From Thermomonas sp. (GTDB lineage: Bacteria > Pseudomonadota > Gammaproteobacteria > Xanthomonadales > Xanthomonadaceae), in assembly GCA_016720345.1 (NCBI GenBank), contig JADKKV010000007.1, positions 62,001 to 126,000 of the forward strand: 64,000 nucleotides of DNA, given 5' to 3'. Both the position numbers and the translations under genes were made by a program. Below are positions 17,037 to 27,097 of the stretch, one piece after another (within the stretch, counting starts at the first letter, position 1; every line of letters starts with the position of its first letter). Under the pieces are notes generated by a model that saw only the letters and a list, made by a program, of their open reading frames with translations, did not search any database and was not told the DNA's origin.

Positions 17037-17858
17037 GTGCGGCTCATCGACAGCCACTGCCACTTCGACGCCGCGGCGTTCGACGCGGATCGTGCCCAGG
17101 CGCATGCGCGGGCACTGGCGGCCGGGGTCGCGGCGCAGGTGGTGCCCGCCGTCGATGCCGCCGGTTGGCCGAAGCTGAAGGCGGTCTGCGCGGAGTTCGC
17201 AGGCGCATACCCGGCCTATGGCCTGCATCCGATGTTCCTCGCATCGCACCGGCAAGCGCACCTGCACGAGCTGCGCGACTGGATCGCGCGCGAGCGGCCG
17301 GTCGCGGTCGGCGAATGCGGGCTGGATCACTTCGTCCAAGGCCTGGACCACGACGCCCAGCTCCACTACTTCGATGCCCAACTGCACCTGGCCCGGGAAT
17401 TCGACCTGCCGGTGATCGTGCACGCCAGGCGCGCGGTGGATGCGGTGATCGCCGCGATCCGCGGGATCGGCGGCCTGCGTGGCGTGGTCCACAGCTTCTC
17501 CGGCAGCGCCGAGCAGGCCGCGCAGCTGCACAAGCTCGGCTTCCTGCTCGGCATCGGCGGACCGGTGACCTACGAACGCGCGAACCGCTTGCGCGGGCTG
17601 GTGGCGGCGATGCCGCTGGATCAGCTGTTGCTGGAAACCGACGCGCCCGACCAACCTGGCGTGGACCAGCGCGGCGAGCGCAACGAGCCTGCGCATCTGG
17701 CGAAGGTCCTGGAAGTCGTGGCGGAATTGCGCGGCATGCCACTCGCGGATGTCGCAGCGGCAACTACAGCTAATGCGGAGCTGTTGTTCGGACTCTCCGG
17801 CTGGTCGCGGCGCACGGCCGGGGTGACGCGCGCCGCTCGGTCCACACGTCCTGTGTGA
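17037..17858 (+). CDS. TatD family metal-dependent hydrolase/DNase
   Basis: 273-residue TIM-barrel hydrolase. Metal ligands are visible in order: HxH in IDSHCHFD at the N-terminus, Glu in VAVGECGLDH, His in PVIVHARRA, His in VVHSFSG, and Asp in LLLETDAPDQPG. These define the TatD/YcfH/YjjV group (3'-5' DNase or D-amino-acid tRNA-related nuclease activities have been reported). The start is GTG at 17037. The last 20 residues or so (GWSRRTAGVTRAARSTRPV) lie inside a large inverted repeat and do not look like family sequence, so the natural C-terminus may have been altered by repeat insertion. Confidence 0.88.
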   Translation: MRLIDSHCHFDAAAFDADRAQAHARALAAGVAAQVVPAVDAAGWPKLKAVCAEFAGAYPAYGLHPMFLASHRQAHLHELRDWIARERPVAVGECGLDHFVQGLDHDAQLHYFDAQLHLAREFDLPVIVHARRAVDAVIAAIRGIGGLRGVVHSFSGSAEQAAQLHKLGFLLGIGGPVTYERANRLRGLVAAMPLDQLLLETDAPDQPGVDQRGERNEPAHLAKVLEVVAELRGMPLADVAAATTANAELLFGLSGWSRRTAGVTRAARSTRPV

Positions 17859-17913
17859 TCTCGCGGGCGCAGGCCATCCATGGCCTGCTCGCGCGCCACC
17901 CCGGCCGTGCGCC
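17809..17913. repeat. Large inverted repeat at the tatD/tcdA convergent junction
   Basis: The arms are 24 nt with one mismatch (17809-17832 and 17890-17913), including a perfect 17-nt core GGCGCACGGCCGGGGTG and its complement. The 57-nt interior holds a second hairpin, GCAGGCCAT-CC-ATGGCCTGC (17869-17888), and a short CACA/TGTG pair. It covers the tatD stop codon. It could act as a bidirectional terminator or be a REP-type element. No U-tract follows. Confidence 0.7.
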
Positions 17914-17928
17914 ACTCCCGGTCGGACT

Positions 17929-18717
17929 TCATCGCTGCTTGAGCAACATCTCCAGCACCTTGCCTACCGCCGCGAACGCGAACGCGCCGGTGACGTGGGT
18001 TGCCGCGCCCAGGCCGGCGCCGCAGTCCAGCTTCAGTGCCTCGTCCTTGCCCAGCTGCGGGCGGACGCCGCAGACGCTGCCATCGGCCTGCGGATAGCGC
18101 ACGTTCTCCAGCGAATACACCGCCGGCACCCCGAAATAGCGGTCGTGGTTCTTGGGGAAATTGAACTCGCCACGCAGTTTCCTGCGGATCAGCGAGAGCA
18201 TCGCGTCGTGCTCGGTGCGCGAGAGGTCGCGCACGCGGATCTGGGTCACGTCGCTGCGCCCGCCTGCCGATCCCACCGCCACGATCGGCTGCTTGCGGCG
18301 ACGGCAATACGCGATCGCCTCGACCTTGCTGCGGAAGCTGTCGCAGGCGTCCAGCACCACGTCGCCGGGCGCCTCCAGCAACTCGCCCATGTTCGTGGGC
18401 GTCAGGAACTGCGGCTTCAGGTCGAGATCGATGCCGGGATTGATCGCGCGGCAACGCTCGCCCATCGCCTCCACCTTGGCCCGCCCGTACTGGCCTTCAA
18501 GGGCGGGCAACTGGCGGTTGGTATTCGACACGCACAGGTCGTCGGCGTCGATCAGCGTGAGCTTGCCGATCCCGCTGCGCGCCAGTGCCTCCACCGCCCA
18601 AGAACCCACCCCGCCGATCCCGACCACGGTGACGTGGCACCCGGCGAACCGCTCCAGCGCGCCGCTGCCATACAGCCGGTCGATGCCGCCGAATCGGTCT
18701 TTCAAACGCTTGTCCAT
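17929..18717 (-). CDS. tcdA: tRNA threonylcarbamoyladenosine dehydratase TcdA
   Basis: 262-residue E1-like (ThiF/MoeB superfamily) ATP-dependent enzyme that cyclises t6A37 to ct6A in ANN-decoding tRNAs. The N-terminus RFGGIDRLYGSGALERF and the nucleotide-binding VTVVGIGGVGSWAVEALARSGIG are diagnostic, followed by the LIDADDLCVSNTNRQ segment (the D-N-R contact set). VLDACDSFRSKV and the Cys-bearing VCGVRPQL follow. ATG 18717 is the family start. It is convergent with tatD across the inverted repeat and divergent from phaR. Confidence 0.95.
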   Translation of the reverse strand: MDKRLKDRFGGIDRLYGSGALERFAGCHVTVVGIGGVGSWAVEALARSGIGKLTLIDADDLCVSNTNRQLPALEGQYGRAKVEAMGERCRAINPGIDLDLKPQFLTPTNMGELLEAPGDVVLDACDSFRSKVEAIAYCRRRKQPIVAVGSAGGRSDVTQIRVRDLSRTEHDAMLSLIRRKLRGEFNFPKNHDRYFGVPAVYSLENVRYPQADGSVCGVRPQLGKDEALKLDCGAGLGAATHVTGAFAFAAVGKVLEMLLKQR

Positions 18718-18757
18718 GCGCTCCAGTTTATCCGGACGCGTCCCGGCCAACCGGTTT

Positions 18758-18786
18758 TGCTGCACCCATGCTGCAGGTTTGCTGCA
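18758..18786 (+). repeat. Three TGCTGCA direct repeats, 11-bp period (candidate PhaR sites)
   Basis: TGCTGCA occurs at 18758, 18769 and 18780, exactly one helical turn apart, in the tcdA-phaR intergenic region. A second TGC-rich cluster (TTGCAA 18914, TGCTGCACTGC 18924, TGCTGC 18939) lies just before phaR. PhaR proteins are known to bind TGC-rich/CTGC...GCAG DNA and to repress their own genes, so autoregulation is likely but unproven. Confidence 0.5.
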
Positions 18787-18971
18787 GCACCGGAACAGCC
18801 CCCCGAGTCAGCGGGCGATTCACGCCGCAGGCGTGGATGGGGGTGTGGAAGCACGTAGCGGGGCCCGACGTTTTCGAAGAAAAATTCGGGAACTTCCGGG
18901 CGGAGCCCGGGAGTTGCAACCCGTGCTGCACTGCGCCATGCTGCGCCCAGCGCCGCTAGAGTGTTTGCTCA

Positions 18972-19466
18972 ATGTCCGCGATCCGCGTCATCAAGAAGTA
19001 TCCGAACCGCCGCCTCTACGACACCGAGATCTCCAGCTACATCACCATCGAGGATGTGCGCCAGCTGATCGTGGATGGCGAGTCGTTCGAAGTGCGGGAT
19101 GCCAAGACCGGCGACGACCTGACCCGGCAGGTGCTGCTGCAGATCATCACCGAGCACGAGCAGGACGGGCAGCCGATGCTGTCGACCCAGTTGCTGAGCC
19201 AGCTGATCCGCTTCTACGGCGACTCCCTGCAGGGCTTCATGGGCAACTACCTGGAACGCTCGATGCAGGTGTTCCTGGACCAGCAGCAGCAGTTCCGCCA
19301 GCAGATGGGCGGGCTGATCGGGCAGACCCCGTGGACCATGCTCAACCAGCTCACCGAACGCAACATGGAGCTGTGGAAGGACTTCCAGAAGAACCTGGTC
19401 GGTGGCATCGGCAATCCTGCGGCGCCACCGCCGCCGCGCGAGCGCGGCAGCCAGAAACAGCGCTGA
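18972..19466 (+). CDS. phaR: Polyhydroxyalkanoate synthesis repressor PhaR
   Basis: 164-residue cytoplasmic regulator. The N-terminal PHB/PHA accumulation DNA-binding domain starts RVIKKYPNRRLYDTEISSYIT, the strongest signature of the family. It is followed by a PHB-accumulation domain (about residues 65-110) and a Gln-rich amphipathic tail (FLDQQQQFRQQMGGLIG), then a Pro/Arg-rich end. PhaR senses PHA granules and represses phasin and its own gene. No phaC, phaA or phaB gene is in this window. Its stop (19464-19466) is one base from the convergent hisI stop, leaving no room for a terminator between them. Confidence 0.93.
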   Translation: MSAIRVIKKYPNRRLYDTEISSYITIEDVRQLIVDGESFEVRDAKTGDDLTRQVLLQIITEHEQDGQPMLSTQLLSQLIRFYGDSLQGFMGNYLERSMQVFLDQQQQFRQQMGGLIGQTPWTMLNQLTERNMELWKDFQKNLVGGIGNPAAPPPPRERGSQKQR

Positions 19467-19467
19467 A

Positions 19468-20082
19468 TCAGGCGCCCGCGCGCCGCGCCAGTTCGGCGCG
19501 GACAGCGTTCCAGTCCAGCCCGCGCGCGCGCAGCAGGACCAGCAAGTGGTACGTGAGGTCGGCGGCTTCGCCGCGCAGCGACGCGTCGTCTGCGGTGACC
19601 GCCGCCAGCGCGGTTTCCACGCCCTCCTCGCCCACCTTCTGCGCGATGCGCGCAATCCCCGCATCGAACAGGCGCCGCGTGTAGCTGGCGTCGCTGTCGG
19701 CCACCTGGCGTTGGGCCACCACGGCATCCAGCGCGGCTACCGCATCGGCCGGTGCTTGCGCAAAACAGCTGGCGGTGCCGTTGTGGCAGGTCGGCCCCTG
19801 CGGGAGGGCCAGGACCAGCACGCTGTCGCGGTCGCAGTCGGCCTCCACCGACACCAGCTGCAGGGTATTGCCGCTGGTTTCGCCCTTGGTCCACAACGCC
19901 TGCCGGCTGCGGCTGAAGAACGTCACCCGGCCGCTGGCGAGGGTGAGCGCCAGCGACTCCCGGCTGACGTAGCCGAGCATCAGCACGCGCAGGCTGGACG
20001 CATCCTGCACGATGGCCGGCAGCAAGCCGCCCTGCTTGTCCCACGCCAGGGTGTCGATGTCGAACGTTGTCGGATCAGCCAA
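19468..20082 (-). CDS. hisI: Bifunctional phosphoribosyl-AMP cyclohydrolase/phosphoribosyl-ATP pyrophosphatase HisIE
   Basis: 204 residues catalysing histidine steps 2 and 3. The N-terminal cyclohydrolase domain (to about residue 105) has the zinc/substrate region WTKGETSGN...CDRDSVLV and [12 protein letters not shown]. The C-terminal pyrophosphohydrolase domain has [13 protein letters not shown] with its acidic Mg ligands and a [10 protein letters not shown] helix. The start taken is TTG at 20082, giving [17 protein letters not shown], overlapping the hisF stop by 8 nt; no ATG or GTG is in frame nearby. It is the last gene of the his operon. Confidence 0.93.
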   Translation of the reverse strand: MADPTTFDIDTLAWDKQGGLLPAIVQDASSLRVLMLGYVSRESLALTLASGRVTFFSRSRQALWTKGETSGNTLQLVSVEADCDRDSVLVLALPQGPTCHNGTASCFAQAPADAVAALDAVVAQRQVADSDASYTRRLFDAGIARIAQKVGEEGVETALAAVTADDASLRGEAADLTYHLLVLLRARGLDWNAVRAELARRAGA

Positions 20083-20848
20083 GACGCACCTCGATGCCGT
20101 TCGCGTGGAGCAGGGATTTGAGCGCGGGAATCGCGATCGCGCCGGAGTGGAACACGCTGGCCGCGAGCGCGGCGTCGACGTCGGCATCACGGAAGGCGGC
20201 GACGAAGTGGTCGGGGCTGCCGGCCCCGCCGGAGGCCACCAGCGGCACCGCGCAGGTCTCGCGCACCGCCTGCAGCTGTTCGATGTCGTAGCCGGCGCGC
20301 ACGCCATCGCTGCCCATGCAGTTGAGCACGATCTCGCCGGCGCCGCGCTGCTGCGCCTCGACCACCCAATCGAGGGTACGGCGGGCGTGCGCCTGCATCT
20401 TCGAAGGATCGCCGCTGTGGCTGCGCACCCGCCATTCGCCATCGGCGTCACGCAGGGAATCGACCCCGACCACCACGCACTGGCTGCCGAACGCCGCCGC
20501 CAGCTCGCCGATCAGCGCCGGCCGCAGCAATGCCGGGGTATTGACCGAGACCTTGTCGGCACCGGCATGCAGCACCGCGCGCGCACGTTCGACGCTGTCG
20601 ATGCCGCCGGCAACGCAGAACGGGATGTCCAGCAGGTCGGACACGCGCCTGACCCATGACACGTCGACGCCACGCGCTTCCGGGCTGGCGCCGATGTCGT
20701 AGAACACCAGCTCGTCGGCGCCCTCGTCGCGGTAGCGCAGGGCCAGGTCCTCGATCGCGCCCATGTCGACGTGGTCGCGGAAGCGCACGCCCTTGACCAC
20801 GCGCCCGTCGCGCACGTCCAGGCATGGAATGATGCGGCGGCTCAGCAT
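20075..20848 (-). CDS. hisF: Imidazole glycerol phosphate synthase, cyclase subunit HisF
   Basis: 257-residue (beta/alpha)8 barrel that joins PRFAR with ammonia supplied by HisH to form IGP and AICAR. The start [23 protein letters not shown] contains the catalytic Asp in CLDV. The second catalytic Asp lies in [12 protein letters not shown]. Phosphate-binding loops CVAGGID and [11 protein letters not shown] are present. The ATG at 20848 overlaps the hisA end by 7 nt. Confidence 0.97.
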   Translation of the reverse strand: MLSRRIIPCLDVRDGRVVKGVRFRDHVDMGAIEDLALRYRDEGADELVFYDIGASPEARGVDVSWVRRVSDLLDIPFCVAGGIDSVERARAVLHAGADKVSVNTPALLRPALIGELAAAFGSQCVVVGVDSLRDADGEWRVRSHSGDPSKMQAHARRTLDWVVEAQQRGAGEIVLNCMGSDGVRAGYDIEQLQAVRETCAVPLVASGGAGSPDHFVAAFRDADVDAALAASVFHSGAIAIPALKSLLHANGIEVRLG

Positions 20849-21600
20849 GCGGCCACCTCGCGCAGCGCATCGGCCAGGGTGAAGCGGCCCTCCAGCAGGG
20901 CGCGACCGAGGACGATGCCTTCGCAACCGGCATTGCGCGCCGCCGCGACATCCGCCGCCTCGCGCACGCCACCGGAGGCCTGCACGGCGAACGCCGGCCA
21001 GCCCTGGGTGATGCGCTGGTACAGCGCGAAATTGGGCCCACCGAGCATGCCGTCGCGGGCGATGTCGGTGCACAGCAGGTGGCGCGCGCCAGCCGCGGCA
21101 TAGCGATCCAGCAAGGCATCGAGTTCGATGCCGCTGCCCTGGGTCCAGCCATGCACCGGCAGGCGCCACACACCATCGTCGTCGCAACGCGTGTCCAGCG
21201 CGACCACGATGCGCTCCGCGCCGAACTGCTGCAGCCAGCCGGCCACGCGCGCGGTCTCCTTCACCGCCAGCGAACCGACCACCACCCGCGCCGCGCCGGC
21301 ATCCAGGATGCGCAGGACATCGTCGTCGCCACGCACGCCGCCGCCGGTCTGCACCTGCAGGCGTCCGTCTTCCGCGATCGCACGCAGCAGGGGCAACAGC
21401 GTGTACCCGCCTTCGCGCGCGGCATCCAGGTCGACCAGGTGCAGCGCATCCACGCCGGCATCGGCATAGGCCATCGCCTGGGCGAGCGGATCCGCCGGGT
21501 AACGGGTTTCGCGTGCGTAGTCGCCTTGCGCCAGCCGCACCACGCGGCCCTCGCGCACGTCGATCGCCGGGTACAGGCGAATGGCCTTTGGCGCGGTCAT
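20842..21600 (-). CDS. hisA: ProFAR isomerase HisA
   Basis: 252-residue (beta/alpha)8 isomerase converting ProFAR to [20 protein letters not shown] holds the catalytic Asp of the N-terminal half; [16 protein letters not shown] holds the second catalytic Asp and substrate-binding segment; phosphate loops VQTGGGVR and VQASGGVR are both intact. The ATG overlaps the hisH stop in an ATGA arrangement (21597-21600). Confidence 0.97.
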   Translation of the reverse strand: MTAPKAIRLYPAIDVREGRVVRLAQGDYARETRYPADPLAQAMAYADAGVDALHLVDLDAAREGGYTLLPLLRAIAEDGRLQVQTGGGVRGDDDVLRILDAGAARVVVGSLAVKETARVAGWLQQFGAERIVVALDTRCDDDGVWRLPVHGWTQGSGIELDALLDRYAAAGARHLLCTDIARDGMLGGPNFALYQRITQGWPAFAVQASGGVREAADVAAARNAGCEGIVLGRALLEGRFTLADALREVAAC

Positions 21601-22199
21601 GCCGGATTCCAGGACAGGAAGTTGCGCAGGAAGCGCGCGCCGACCGCGCCGGAGCGCTCGGGATGGAACTGCGCGCCAGCGATGTTGCCGCGCGCGACCG
21701 CGGCGCAGAAGGTGCTGCCGTGTTCGCTCTCGGCGATCGCATCCGCGCTGCCGACCACGCCATAGCTGTGCACGAAGTAGGCTTGCGCGCCCTCGTCGAT
21801 GCCGTCCAGCAGCGGCGAGGCAACGCGCCTGGCGAGGCGGTTCCAGCCCATGTGCGGCATGCGGATGCCCGGCGATGCCGGCAACTTGCGGACCTGCCCG
21901 CCAAGCAGGCCAAGGCCGGCCACGTCGCCCTCCTCGCTGCGTTCGAACAAGACCTGCATGCCGATGCAGACGCCGAGCAAAGGCGTCTTCAAGCCGCGCA
22001 GCAGGACGTCGATGCCGCTGGCGCGCAGGGTGTCCATCACCGGCGCGGCAGCCCCCACGCCGGGCAGCACCAGCCGCCCGGCAGTGGCGATGCGCGCGGG
22101 ATCGCGACTCAGTTCGGGCGCCACGCCCAGCCGCGCGAATGCGGCGCGCACGGAGCCGAGGTTGGCGCCGCCGGCATCGATGATCACCAGGTCCGTCAC
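21597..22199 (-). CDS. hisH: Imidazole glycerol phosphate synthase, glutaminase subunit HisH
   Basis: 200-residue class I glutamine amidotransferase that supplies ammonia to HisF. The catalytic triad is visible: Cys in [18 protein letters not shown], and His and Glu in [13 protein letters not shown]. The oxyanion loop LPGVGAA is also present. The GTG start at 22199 ([17 protein letters not shown]) follows the hisB stop by 10 nt, the only real gap inside the operon. Confidence 0.96.
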   Translation of the reverse strand: MTDLVIIDAGGANLGSVRAAFARLGVAPELSRDPARIATAGRLVLPGVGAAAPVMDTLRASGIDVLLRGLKTPLLGVCIGMQVLFERSEEGDVAGLGLLGGQVRKLPASPGIRMPHMGWNRLARRVASPLLDGIDEGAQAYFVHSYGVVGSADAIAESEHGSTFCAAVARGNIAGAQFHPERSGAVGARFLRNFLSWNPA

Positions 22200-22209
22200 G
22201 ACATCACCA

Positions 22210-23292
22210 TCAGAGCACGCCCTTGCTGCTCGGCAAGGCATCGCCCTCGCGGCGCAACGCGATCCGCAGCGCACGCGCGACCACCTTGAAGCAGGCTTCG
22301 ACCTGGTGGTGCGCGTTGTCGCCGCGCACCGCCAGGTGCAGGGTGATGCCGGCGGACTGGCACAGCGAGTGGAAGAAGTGCGGCACCAGTTCGGTCGGCA
22401 GGTCGCCCACGCGTTCGCGCGCGAAGCTGCCTTCGAACAGGAAGTACGGCCGCCCGGACAGGTCCAGGGTGGCGCTGGCCTGCGTCTCGTCCATCGGCAG
22501 CACGAAACCGTAGCGGCCGATCCCGCGCTTGTTGCCCAGCGCTTCGCGCAGCGCCTGTCCCAGCGCAAGCGCGCAATCCTCCACCGTGTGGTGCTCGTCG
22601 ATGTGCAGGTCTCCGGCGCAGCGCAGGCGCAGGGCGAAGCCACCATGGGTGCCCAGCTGCTCCAGCATGTGGTCGAAGAAACCCAGCCCGGTGGCGATGT
22701 CCGGCTTTGCGGCATCGTCCAGGTCGACGGCCACCTCGATGGCGGTCTCGTTGGTCTTGCGCACCACGTTCGCGACCCGCGGCGCCGCGACCAGCGCGTG
22801 CGCGATCGCGGCCCAGTCGGTGCCATCGCCGAACTGCGGACTGCGCAGCTTGAAGCCGCGGATGCCGAGGTTCTCCGCGAAGCGGATATCGGTCTCGCGG
22901 TCGCCGACCATCGCGCTGCGCGTCCAGTCGACGCCGCGGTCCCTGAGCAGGCCGGTCACCAGGCCGGTGTTCGGCTTGCGGTTCGGCGAGTTGTCGCGTT
23001 CGAAACTGGTATCGACAAGCACCTCGCGGAAGGTGATGCCCTGGCTCGCGAACACCTGCAGCATCAGCGCGTGCGGGCCGTCGAAGGCGGCCTGCGGGAA
23101 GGCGTCGGTGCCCAAACCGTCCTGGTTGGTCACCATCACGAACTGCCAGCCGGCGTCGCGCAGGCGCAGCATCGCGGGGATCACGCCGTCCACGAAGCGC
23201 AGCTTCTCGAAGGCATCGATCTGGAAATCGTCCGGCTCGGTGATCAGGGTGCCGTCGCGGTCCACGAACAGGATGGGCACGGGCGCGCTCAT
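22210..23292 (-). CDS. hisB: Bifunctional histidinol-phosphatase/imidazoleglycerol-phosphate dehydratase HisB
   Basis: 360-residue fusion of the kind found in Enterobacteria and xanthomonads. The N-terminal HAD phosphatase (about 1-165) has the nucleophile motif FVDRDGTL and the loop [10 protein letters not shown]. The C-terminal IGPD half has the manganese ligands in [22 protein letters not shown] and [12 protein letters not shown]. The ATG at 23292 overlaps the hisC stop (ATGA). Confidence 0.96.
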   Translation of the reverse strand: MSAPVPILFVDRDGTLITEPDDFQIDAFEKLRFVDGVIPAMLRLRDAGWQFVMVTNQDGLGTDAFPQAAFDGPHALMLQVFASQGITFREVLVDTSFERDNSPNRKPNTGLVTGLLRDRGVDWTRSAMVGDRETDIRFAENLGIRGFKLRSPQFGDGTDWAAIAHALVAAPRVANVVRKTNETAIEVAVDLDDAAKPDIATGLGFFDHMLEQLGTHGGFALRLRCAGDLHIDEHHTVEDCALALGQALREALGNKRGIGRYGFVLPMDETQASATLDLSGRPYFLFEGSFARERVGDLPTELVPHFFHSLCQSAGITLHLAVRGDNAHHQVEACFKVVARALRIALRREGDALPSSKGVL

Positions 23293-24383
23293 GCCGCCTG
23301 CCTCGCGACCGCCAGCGACGCCAGCACCCGCTGGTTCTGCTCCGGGGTGCCGATGCTGATCCGCAACGCGTCCGCAAGGCCGGGCGTCGCGCGCATGTCG
23401 CGCACCACCACCCCGGCAGCCAGCAGCGCGTCGAACGCCGCCTGCGCATCGTCGAAGCGCAGCAGCAGGAAATTGCCCTGCGACGGATACGCCCGGCGCA
23501 CGCCCGGCGCGGATTGCAGCTCGCCCAGCAAGCGCTCGCGCTCGCCACGCACCCGCGCCACCGACGTCCGCGTGCGCGCCACCGCGTCCGGGGCGAGCGC
23601 CGCCAGCGCCGCCTGCACCGCCGGTTGCGCCAGCGGATACGGCGCCTGGCAGCGCTGCAGCATGCCGACCAGCTCGCTTGCCGCGAGCACGCAACCGATC
23701 CGCGCGCCCGCCAGCGCATGCGCCTTGGACAGGGTCCGCAGCACCACGATGTTCTCGTGCGCGGCCAGCAGCGCCGCACTTGCATCGTGCCCGGCGAACT
23801 CGGCATAGGCCGCGTCCACCACCACCAGCGCACGTCCGCGCAGGCGCTCGGCGAGCAGTGCGATGTCGGCATCGGCGATCGCCTCGCCGGTGGGATTGCC
23901 GGGGTTGCACACGAACACCAGGTTCGCGTGCTGGCGCAGGGCGGCGTCCGCCATCGCCGCCAGGTCGCAGCGCCAGCCATCGCCTGCATCCCGCGCCGGC
24001 ACTTCGACCACGCGCGCGCCATGCAGCCTCGCGCATACCGCGTACATCCCGAACACCGGCGGCGCGATCACGATCGCGCCGCGCCCGGGTACGCAGAACG
24101 CGCGCAGCAACAGGTCGATGCCTTCGTCGCTGCCGCGGGTGGCCAGCACTTGCGCGGGCGCCAGCCCGTACAGCGCCGCCAGCGCATCCCGCAGCGCCGG
24201 TGGCTGCGGGTCCGGATAGCGGCGCAGGCGACCATCGGCATCACCGGGCGAGGCGCTCGGCGACTCATTGGCATTCAGCCAGACCGTGCCCTGCAACGCC
24301 TCGCTGCGCGCCGAACGGTAACCGGCGAAGTCGCGCAGGTCGTCGCGCAGCAGGATCCGCGCGGTATTCGACACGCCGTTCAT
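23289..24383 (-). CDS. hisC: Histidinol-phosphate aminotransferase HisC
   Basis: 364-residue PLP fold-type I aminotransferase. Seen are LNANESPSA near the N-terminus, [22 protein letters not shown], the DAAYAEF Asp that contacts the PLP nitrogen, the Schiff-base lysine in [14 protein letters not shown], and the C-terminal Arg in [12 protein letters not shown]. It transaminates imidazole acetol phosphate with glutamate. The ATG overlaps the hisD stop by 4 nt. Confidence 0.95.
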   Translation of the reverse strand: MNGVSNTARILLRDDLRDFAGYRSARSEALQGTVWLNANESPSASPGDADGRLRRYPDPQPPALRDALAALYGLAPAQVLATRGSDEGIDLLLRAFCVPGRGAIVIAPPVFGMYAVCARLHGARVVEVPARDAGDGWRCDLAAMADAALRQHANLVFVCNPGNPTGEAIADADIALLAERLRGRALVVVDAAYAEFAGHDASAALLAAHENIVVLRTLSKAHALAGARIGCVLAASELVGMLQRCQAPYPLAQPAVQAALAALAPDAVARTRTSVARVRGERERLLGELQSAPGVRRAYPSQGNFLLLRFDDAQAAFDALLAAGVVVRDMRATPGLADALRISIGTPEQNQRVLASLAVARQAA

Positions 24384-25693
24384 CGCGGAACCGCCAGCCG
24401 CAGCTGCACCGCCCGCGCGTGCGCATGCAGGCCTTCGGCCTCGGCCAGGGTCACCGCGCACGGGCCGATCGCGCCGATGCCGGCGCGGCTCGCGCTCTGC
24501 ACGGTCAGCGACTTCATGAAACTGGACACCGACAACCCGCTCCACGCGCGCGCCGCGCCGCCGGTGGGCAGCACGTGGTTGCTGCCGGAGCAGTAGTCGC
24601 CCAGCGATTCCGGGGTCCAGTCGCCCATGAACACGGTGCCGGCATCGCGCACCGCGTCCAGCCATGCGCGCGGCTCGCGCACGCCCAGGATCAGGTGCTC
24701 GGGCGCGTAGTCGTTGCTGAGCGCGATCGCCTGGGCGATGTCGGCGACCCGCACCAGGCGCGAGTGCTGCAGCGCGCGGCGGGCGATCTCGGCGCGCGGC
24801 AGGGTCGCGAGCTGGCGTTCGACCTCGACCGCCACCGCCGCCAGCAGGGCGTCGTCGTCGCTGAGCAGGATCACCTGCGAATCCGGGCCGTGTTCGGCCT
24901 GCGACAACAGGTCGGCGGCGACGAATACCGGGTTGGCCCCGGCGTCGGCGATCACCAGCACTTCCGAGGGGCCGGCGGGCATGTCGATGGCCGGACCGTC
25001 CGGCCGTTCCGCAGCCTGGCGCTTGGCTTCGTCGACGTAGGCATTCCCCGGGCCGAACAGCTTGGCGCAGCGCGGCACGCTCTCGCTGCCCAGGCTCATC
25101 GCGGCGATCGCCTGGGCGCCACCGAGCTTGAAGATGCGTGCATTCGGGGCGTATTGCGCGGCCACCAGCACCGCCGGGTCGGCGCTGCCGTCGCGGCGCG
25201 GCGGGGTGCACAGCACGATCTCCGGGCAACCCGCGAGCTGGGCCGGGATCGCCAGCATCAGCGCGGTCGACGGCAGTGGCGCGCTGCCCGCCGGCACGTA
25301 CAGCCCGACCGGGCTGATCGGCCGCAGGATGCGCTCGCAGAGCACGCCGGGCGCGGTTTCCAGCCCGTATGGCTGCGGCATGCCGGCGCGGTGGAAGGCA
25401 TCGATCCGCGACGCCGCCTCGTCGATCGCCGCGCGCAAGCCGGGCGCCAGCGACGCCTCCGCGGCGCGGACCTCTTCGGGGCCGACCTCGAACGCCTCCA
25501 GGCGCACGCCGTCGTAATGTTCGGTGAGCACGCGCAGGGCCACGTCGCCGCGTGCGGCCACGTCGGCCATCACTTCCTCGACCCGACCGCGCACGCCCGC
25601 GGCCAGCGCGCGCGTGGGCCGGGTCAGCAACTGCGCCTGGGTGTCGGCATCCAGGGTGTTCCAGTCGAGGCGCCGCATGAAATCCGCGCTCAT
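24380..25693 (-). CDS. hisD: Histidinol dehydrogenase HisD
   Basis: 437-residue zinc enzyme performing the last two oxidations to histidine. [33 protein letters not shown] (NAD loop), [14 protein letters not shown], the zinc/catalytic region [13 protein letters not shown] and YAPEHL with its catalytic Glu-His pair are all present. The ATG overlaps the hisG stop (25690-25693). Confidence 0.96.
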   Translation of the reverse strand: MSADFMRRLDWNTLDADTQAQLLTRPTRALAAGVRGRVEEVMADVAARGDVALRVLTEHYDGVRLEAFEVGPEEVRAAEASLAPGLRAAIDEAASRIDAFHRAGMPQPYGLETAPGVLCERILRPISPVGLYVPAGSAPLPSTALMLAIPAQLAGCPEIVLCTPPRRDGSADPAVLVAAQYAPNARIFKLGGAQAIAAMSLGSESVPRCAKLFGPGNAYVDEAKRQAAERPDGPAIDMPAGPSEVLVIADAGANPVFVAADLLSQAEHGPDSQVILLSDDDALLAAVAVEVERQLATLPRAEIARRALQHSRLVRVADIAQAIALSNDYAPEHLILGVREPRAWLDAVRDAGTVFMGDWTPESLGDYCSGSNHVLPTGGAARAWSGLSVSSFMKSLTVQSASRAGIGAIGPCAVTLAEAEGLHAHARAVQLRLAVPR

Positions 25694-26604
25694 GCCAGCA
25701 TCCTCTCGACCGGCAGCACCATCAGGCCGCGCGCGCCGGCGCGCTTGAGTTCCTCCAGCCGCTGCCAGGTGACCACGCCGTGGCAGAGCGCCTGCATCGC
25801 CAGCAGGTCGCCGCCATCGACGGCATAGGACGTTGCCGGTTCCGCGTCCGGCAGCAGGCGCAGGACATCCGCGACCGAACCACGCGGCGCCTGGAACATC
25901 AGCAGCTTGCTGTCGCGGATGCGCATCACGCCGTCGATCCGCCGCAGCAGCATCTGCGCGGTGCCCGCCAGCAAGGGATCGAGGTCGGCCACGGGGCCGG
26001 CCAGCACCGCCTCGCTCTGCAGCAGGTCGCACACCGGCTTCAGCTGGTTGGCGGACAGGGTGGCGCCGCTGGAGACCAGGTCGCAGACCACGTCCGCCTG
26101 CCCCAGCCGCGGCGCGATTTCCACCGAGCCGGACAGCACCAGCACTTCGGCCTGCACGCCCTGCTCGCGCAACCACGCGCGGGTCAGCGCCGGGTAGGAC
26201 GTGGCGATCCGCTTTTCCTGCAACTGTGCCGGACCCTGCCAGTCCCACTCGTTCGGCACCGCCAGCGACAGCCGGCAGCCGCCGAAGCCGAGCGCGCGCC
26301 ATTCGCGGAAATTCGCCGGCTTGCCGGTCTCGTCGCGCTCGCTGGCCTGCTCGACCAGCACGTTGCGGCCGACGATGCCGAGATCGCACAGGCCACTGTC
26401 GATCAGGCCGGGGATGTCGTCGTCGCGCACCAGCAGCAGGTCGACCGGGGCGTTGTCGCCGTAGCAGAACAGCTTGTCCGGGCTTTCGCGCCAGGACAGG
26501 CCGCAACTGCCCAGCAGCGCGCGCGCAGGTTCGCTGAGGCGGCCGTTCTTCTGGATCGCGATGCGCAGTCGATCGCGCCCGGCGGGGGCGGGTTTGGGGC
26601 TCAT
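25690..26604 (-). CDS. hisG: ATP phosphoribosyltransferase HisG (long form)
   Basis: 304 residues, the long homohexameric form with a C-terminal histidine-sensing ACT-like domain (about residues 230-304, from [20 protein letters not shown] onward). The catalytic part has [29 protein letters not shown] and the PRPP loop [16 protein letters not shown]. Feedback inhibition by histidine is expected for this form. ATG 26604 is 10 nt after the TrpR-like gene, so the operon is led by its probable regulator. Confidence 0.95.
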   Translation of the reverse strand: MSPKPAPAGRDRLRIAIQKNGRLSEPARALLGSCGLSWRESPDKLFCYGDNAPVDLLLVRDDDIPGLIDSGLCDLGIVGRNVLVEQASERDETGKPANFREWRALGFGGCRLSLAVPNEWDWQGPAQLQEKRIATSYPALTRAWLREQGVQAEVLVLSGSVEIAPRLGQADVVCDLVSSGATLSANQLKPVCDLLQSEAVLAGPVADLDPLLAGTAQMLLRRIDGVMRIRDSKLLMFQAPRGSVADVLRLLPDAEPATSYAVDGGDLLAMQALCHGVVTWQRLEELKRAGARGLMVLPVERMLA

Positions 26605-26614
26605 GGGGGCGGTC

Positions 26615-26929
26615 TCAGTGCGAGGGGGTGGGTGCGGCAAGCGCCGCGGCGTAGCCGCCGGCGCCGTGTTCGAGGGTGCGGGCGACCCGGCCGATGGTGG
26701 TGACGCTGACCCCGGTGCGCTCGTGGATGCCGCGGTAGGGCTCGCCGGCGACGATCAGCGGCACCACCTTCCAGCGGTCGCACAGCGCCTCCAGCTCGGC
26801 CGGGGTGCACAGGTCGCGCAGGAACGCGGCGACCTGGCGCGGGTCGTCGAGCGCCGCCAGCGCGCGCGCCAGCTGCCGGAAATCGGCATCGGCTTCGCGC
26901 TTGGGCGGGTTGTAGGGCCGGCTCTTCAT
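26615..26929 (-). CDS. YerC/YecD-type TrpR-related regulator
   Basis: 104-residue all-helical protein of the Trp repressor superfamily. The core [31 protein letters not shown] continues into the helix-turn-helix [22 protein letters not shown], which matches the YerC/YecD subgroup more closely than the tryptophan-binding TrpR. Its place as first gene of the his operon, 10 nt before hisG and directly behind a perfect palindrome, makes it a good candidate autoregulator of histidine synthesis. The effector is unknown. Confidence 0.87.
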   Translation of the reverse strand: MKSRPYNPPKREADADFRQLARALAALDDPRQVAAFLRDLCTPAELEALCDRWKVVPLIVAGEPYRGIHERTGVSVTTIGRVARTLEHGAGGYAAALAAPTPSH

Positions 26930-26946
26930 CGTTGCCAGATTCGATC

Positions 26947-26970
26947 AATGTATTAACGTGCTAATACATT
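26947..26970. promoter_or_regulatory. Palindromic operator upstream of the his operon
   Basis: AATGTATTA-ACGTGC-TAATACATT is a perfect 9-bp inverted repeat with a 6-bp spacer, 18-41 nt before the start of the TrpR-like gene, in an AT-rich island inside very GC-rich DNA. TAATACAT on the minus strand also resembles a -10 element, so a repressor bound here would block the his promoter. Confidence 0.7.
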
Positions 26971-27097
26971 AACCGCCGCTGCCGGGCCGCGTCAAGCACC
27001 CTGCATGCGCGCCGCCGCCGCCCGCGACGGACCGGTGCCTGCAAACGGGGAACGGGCCCTGCGGCCCGTCCACTGGTGCCTCCGCGGGCGGGAAGCC

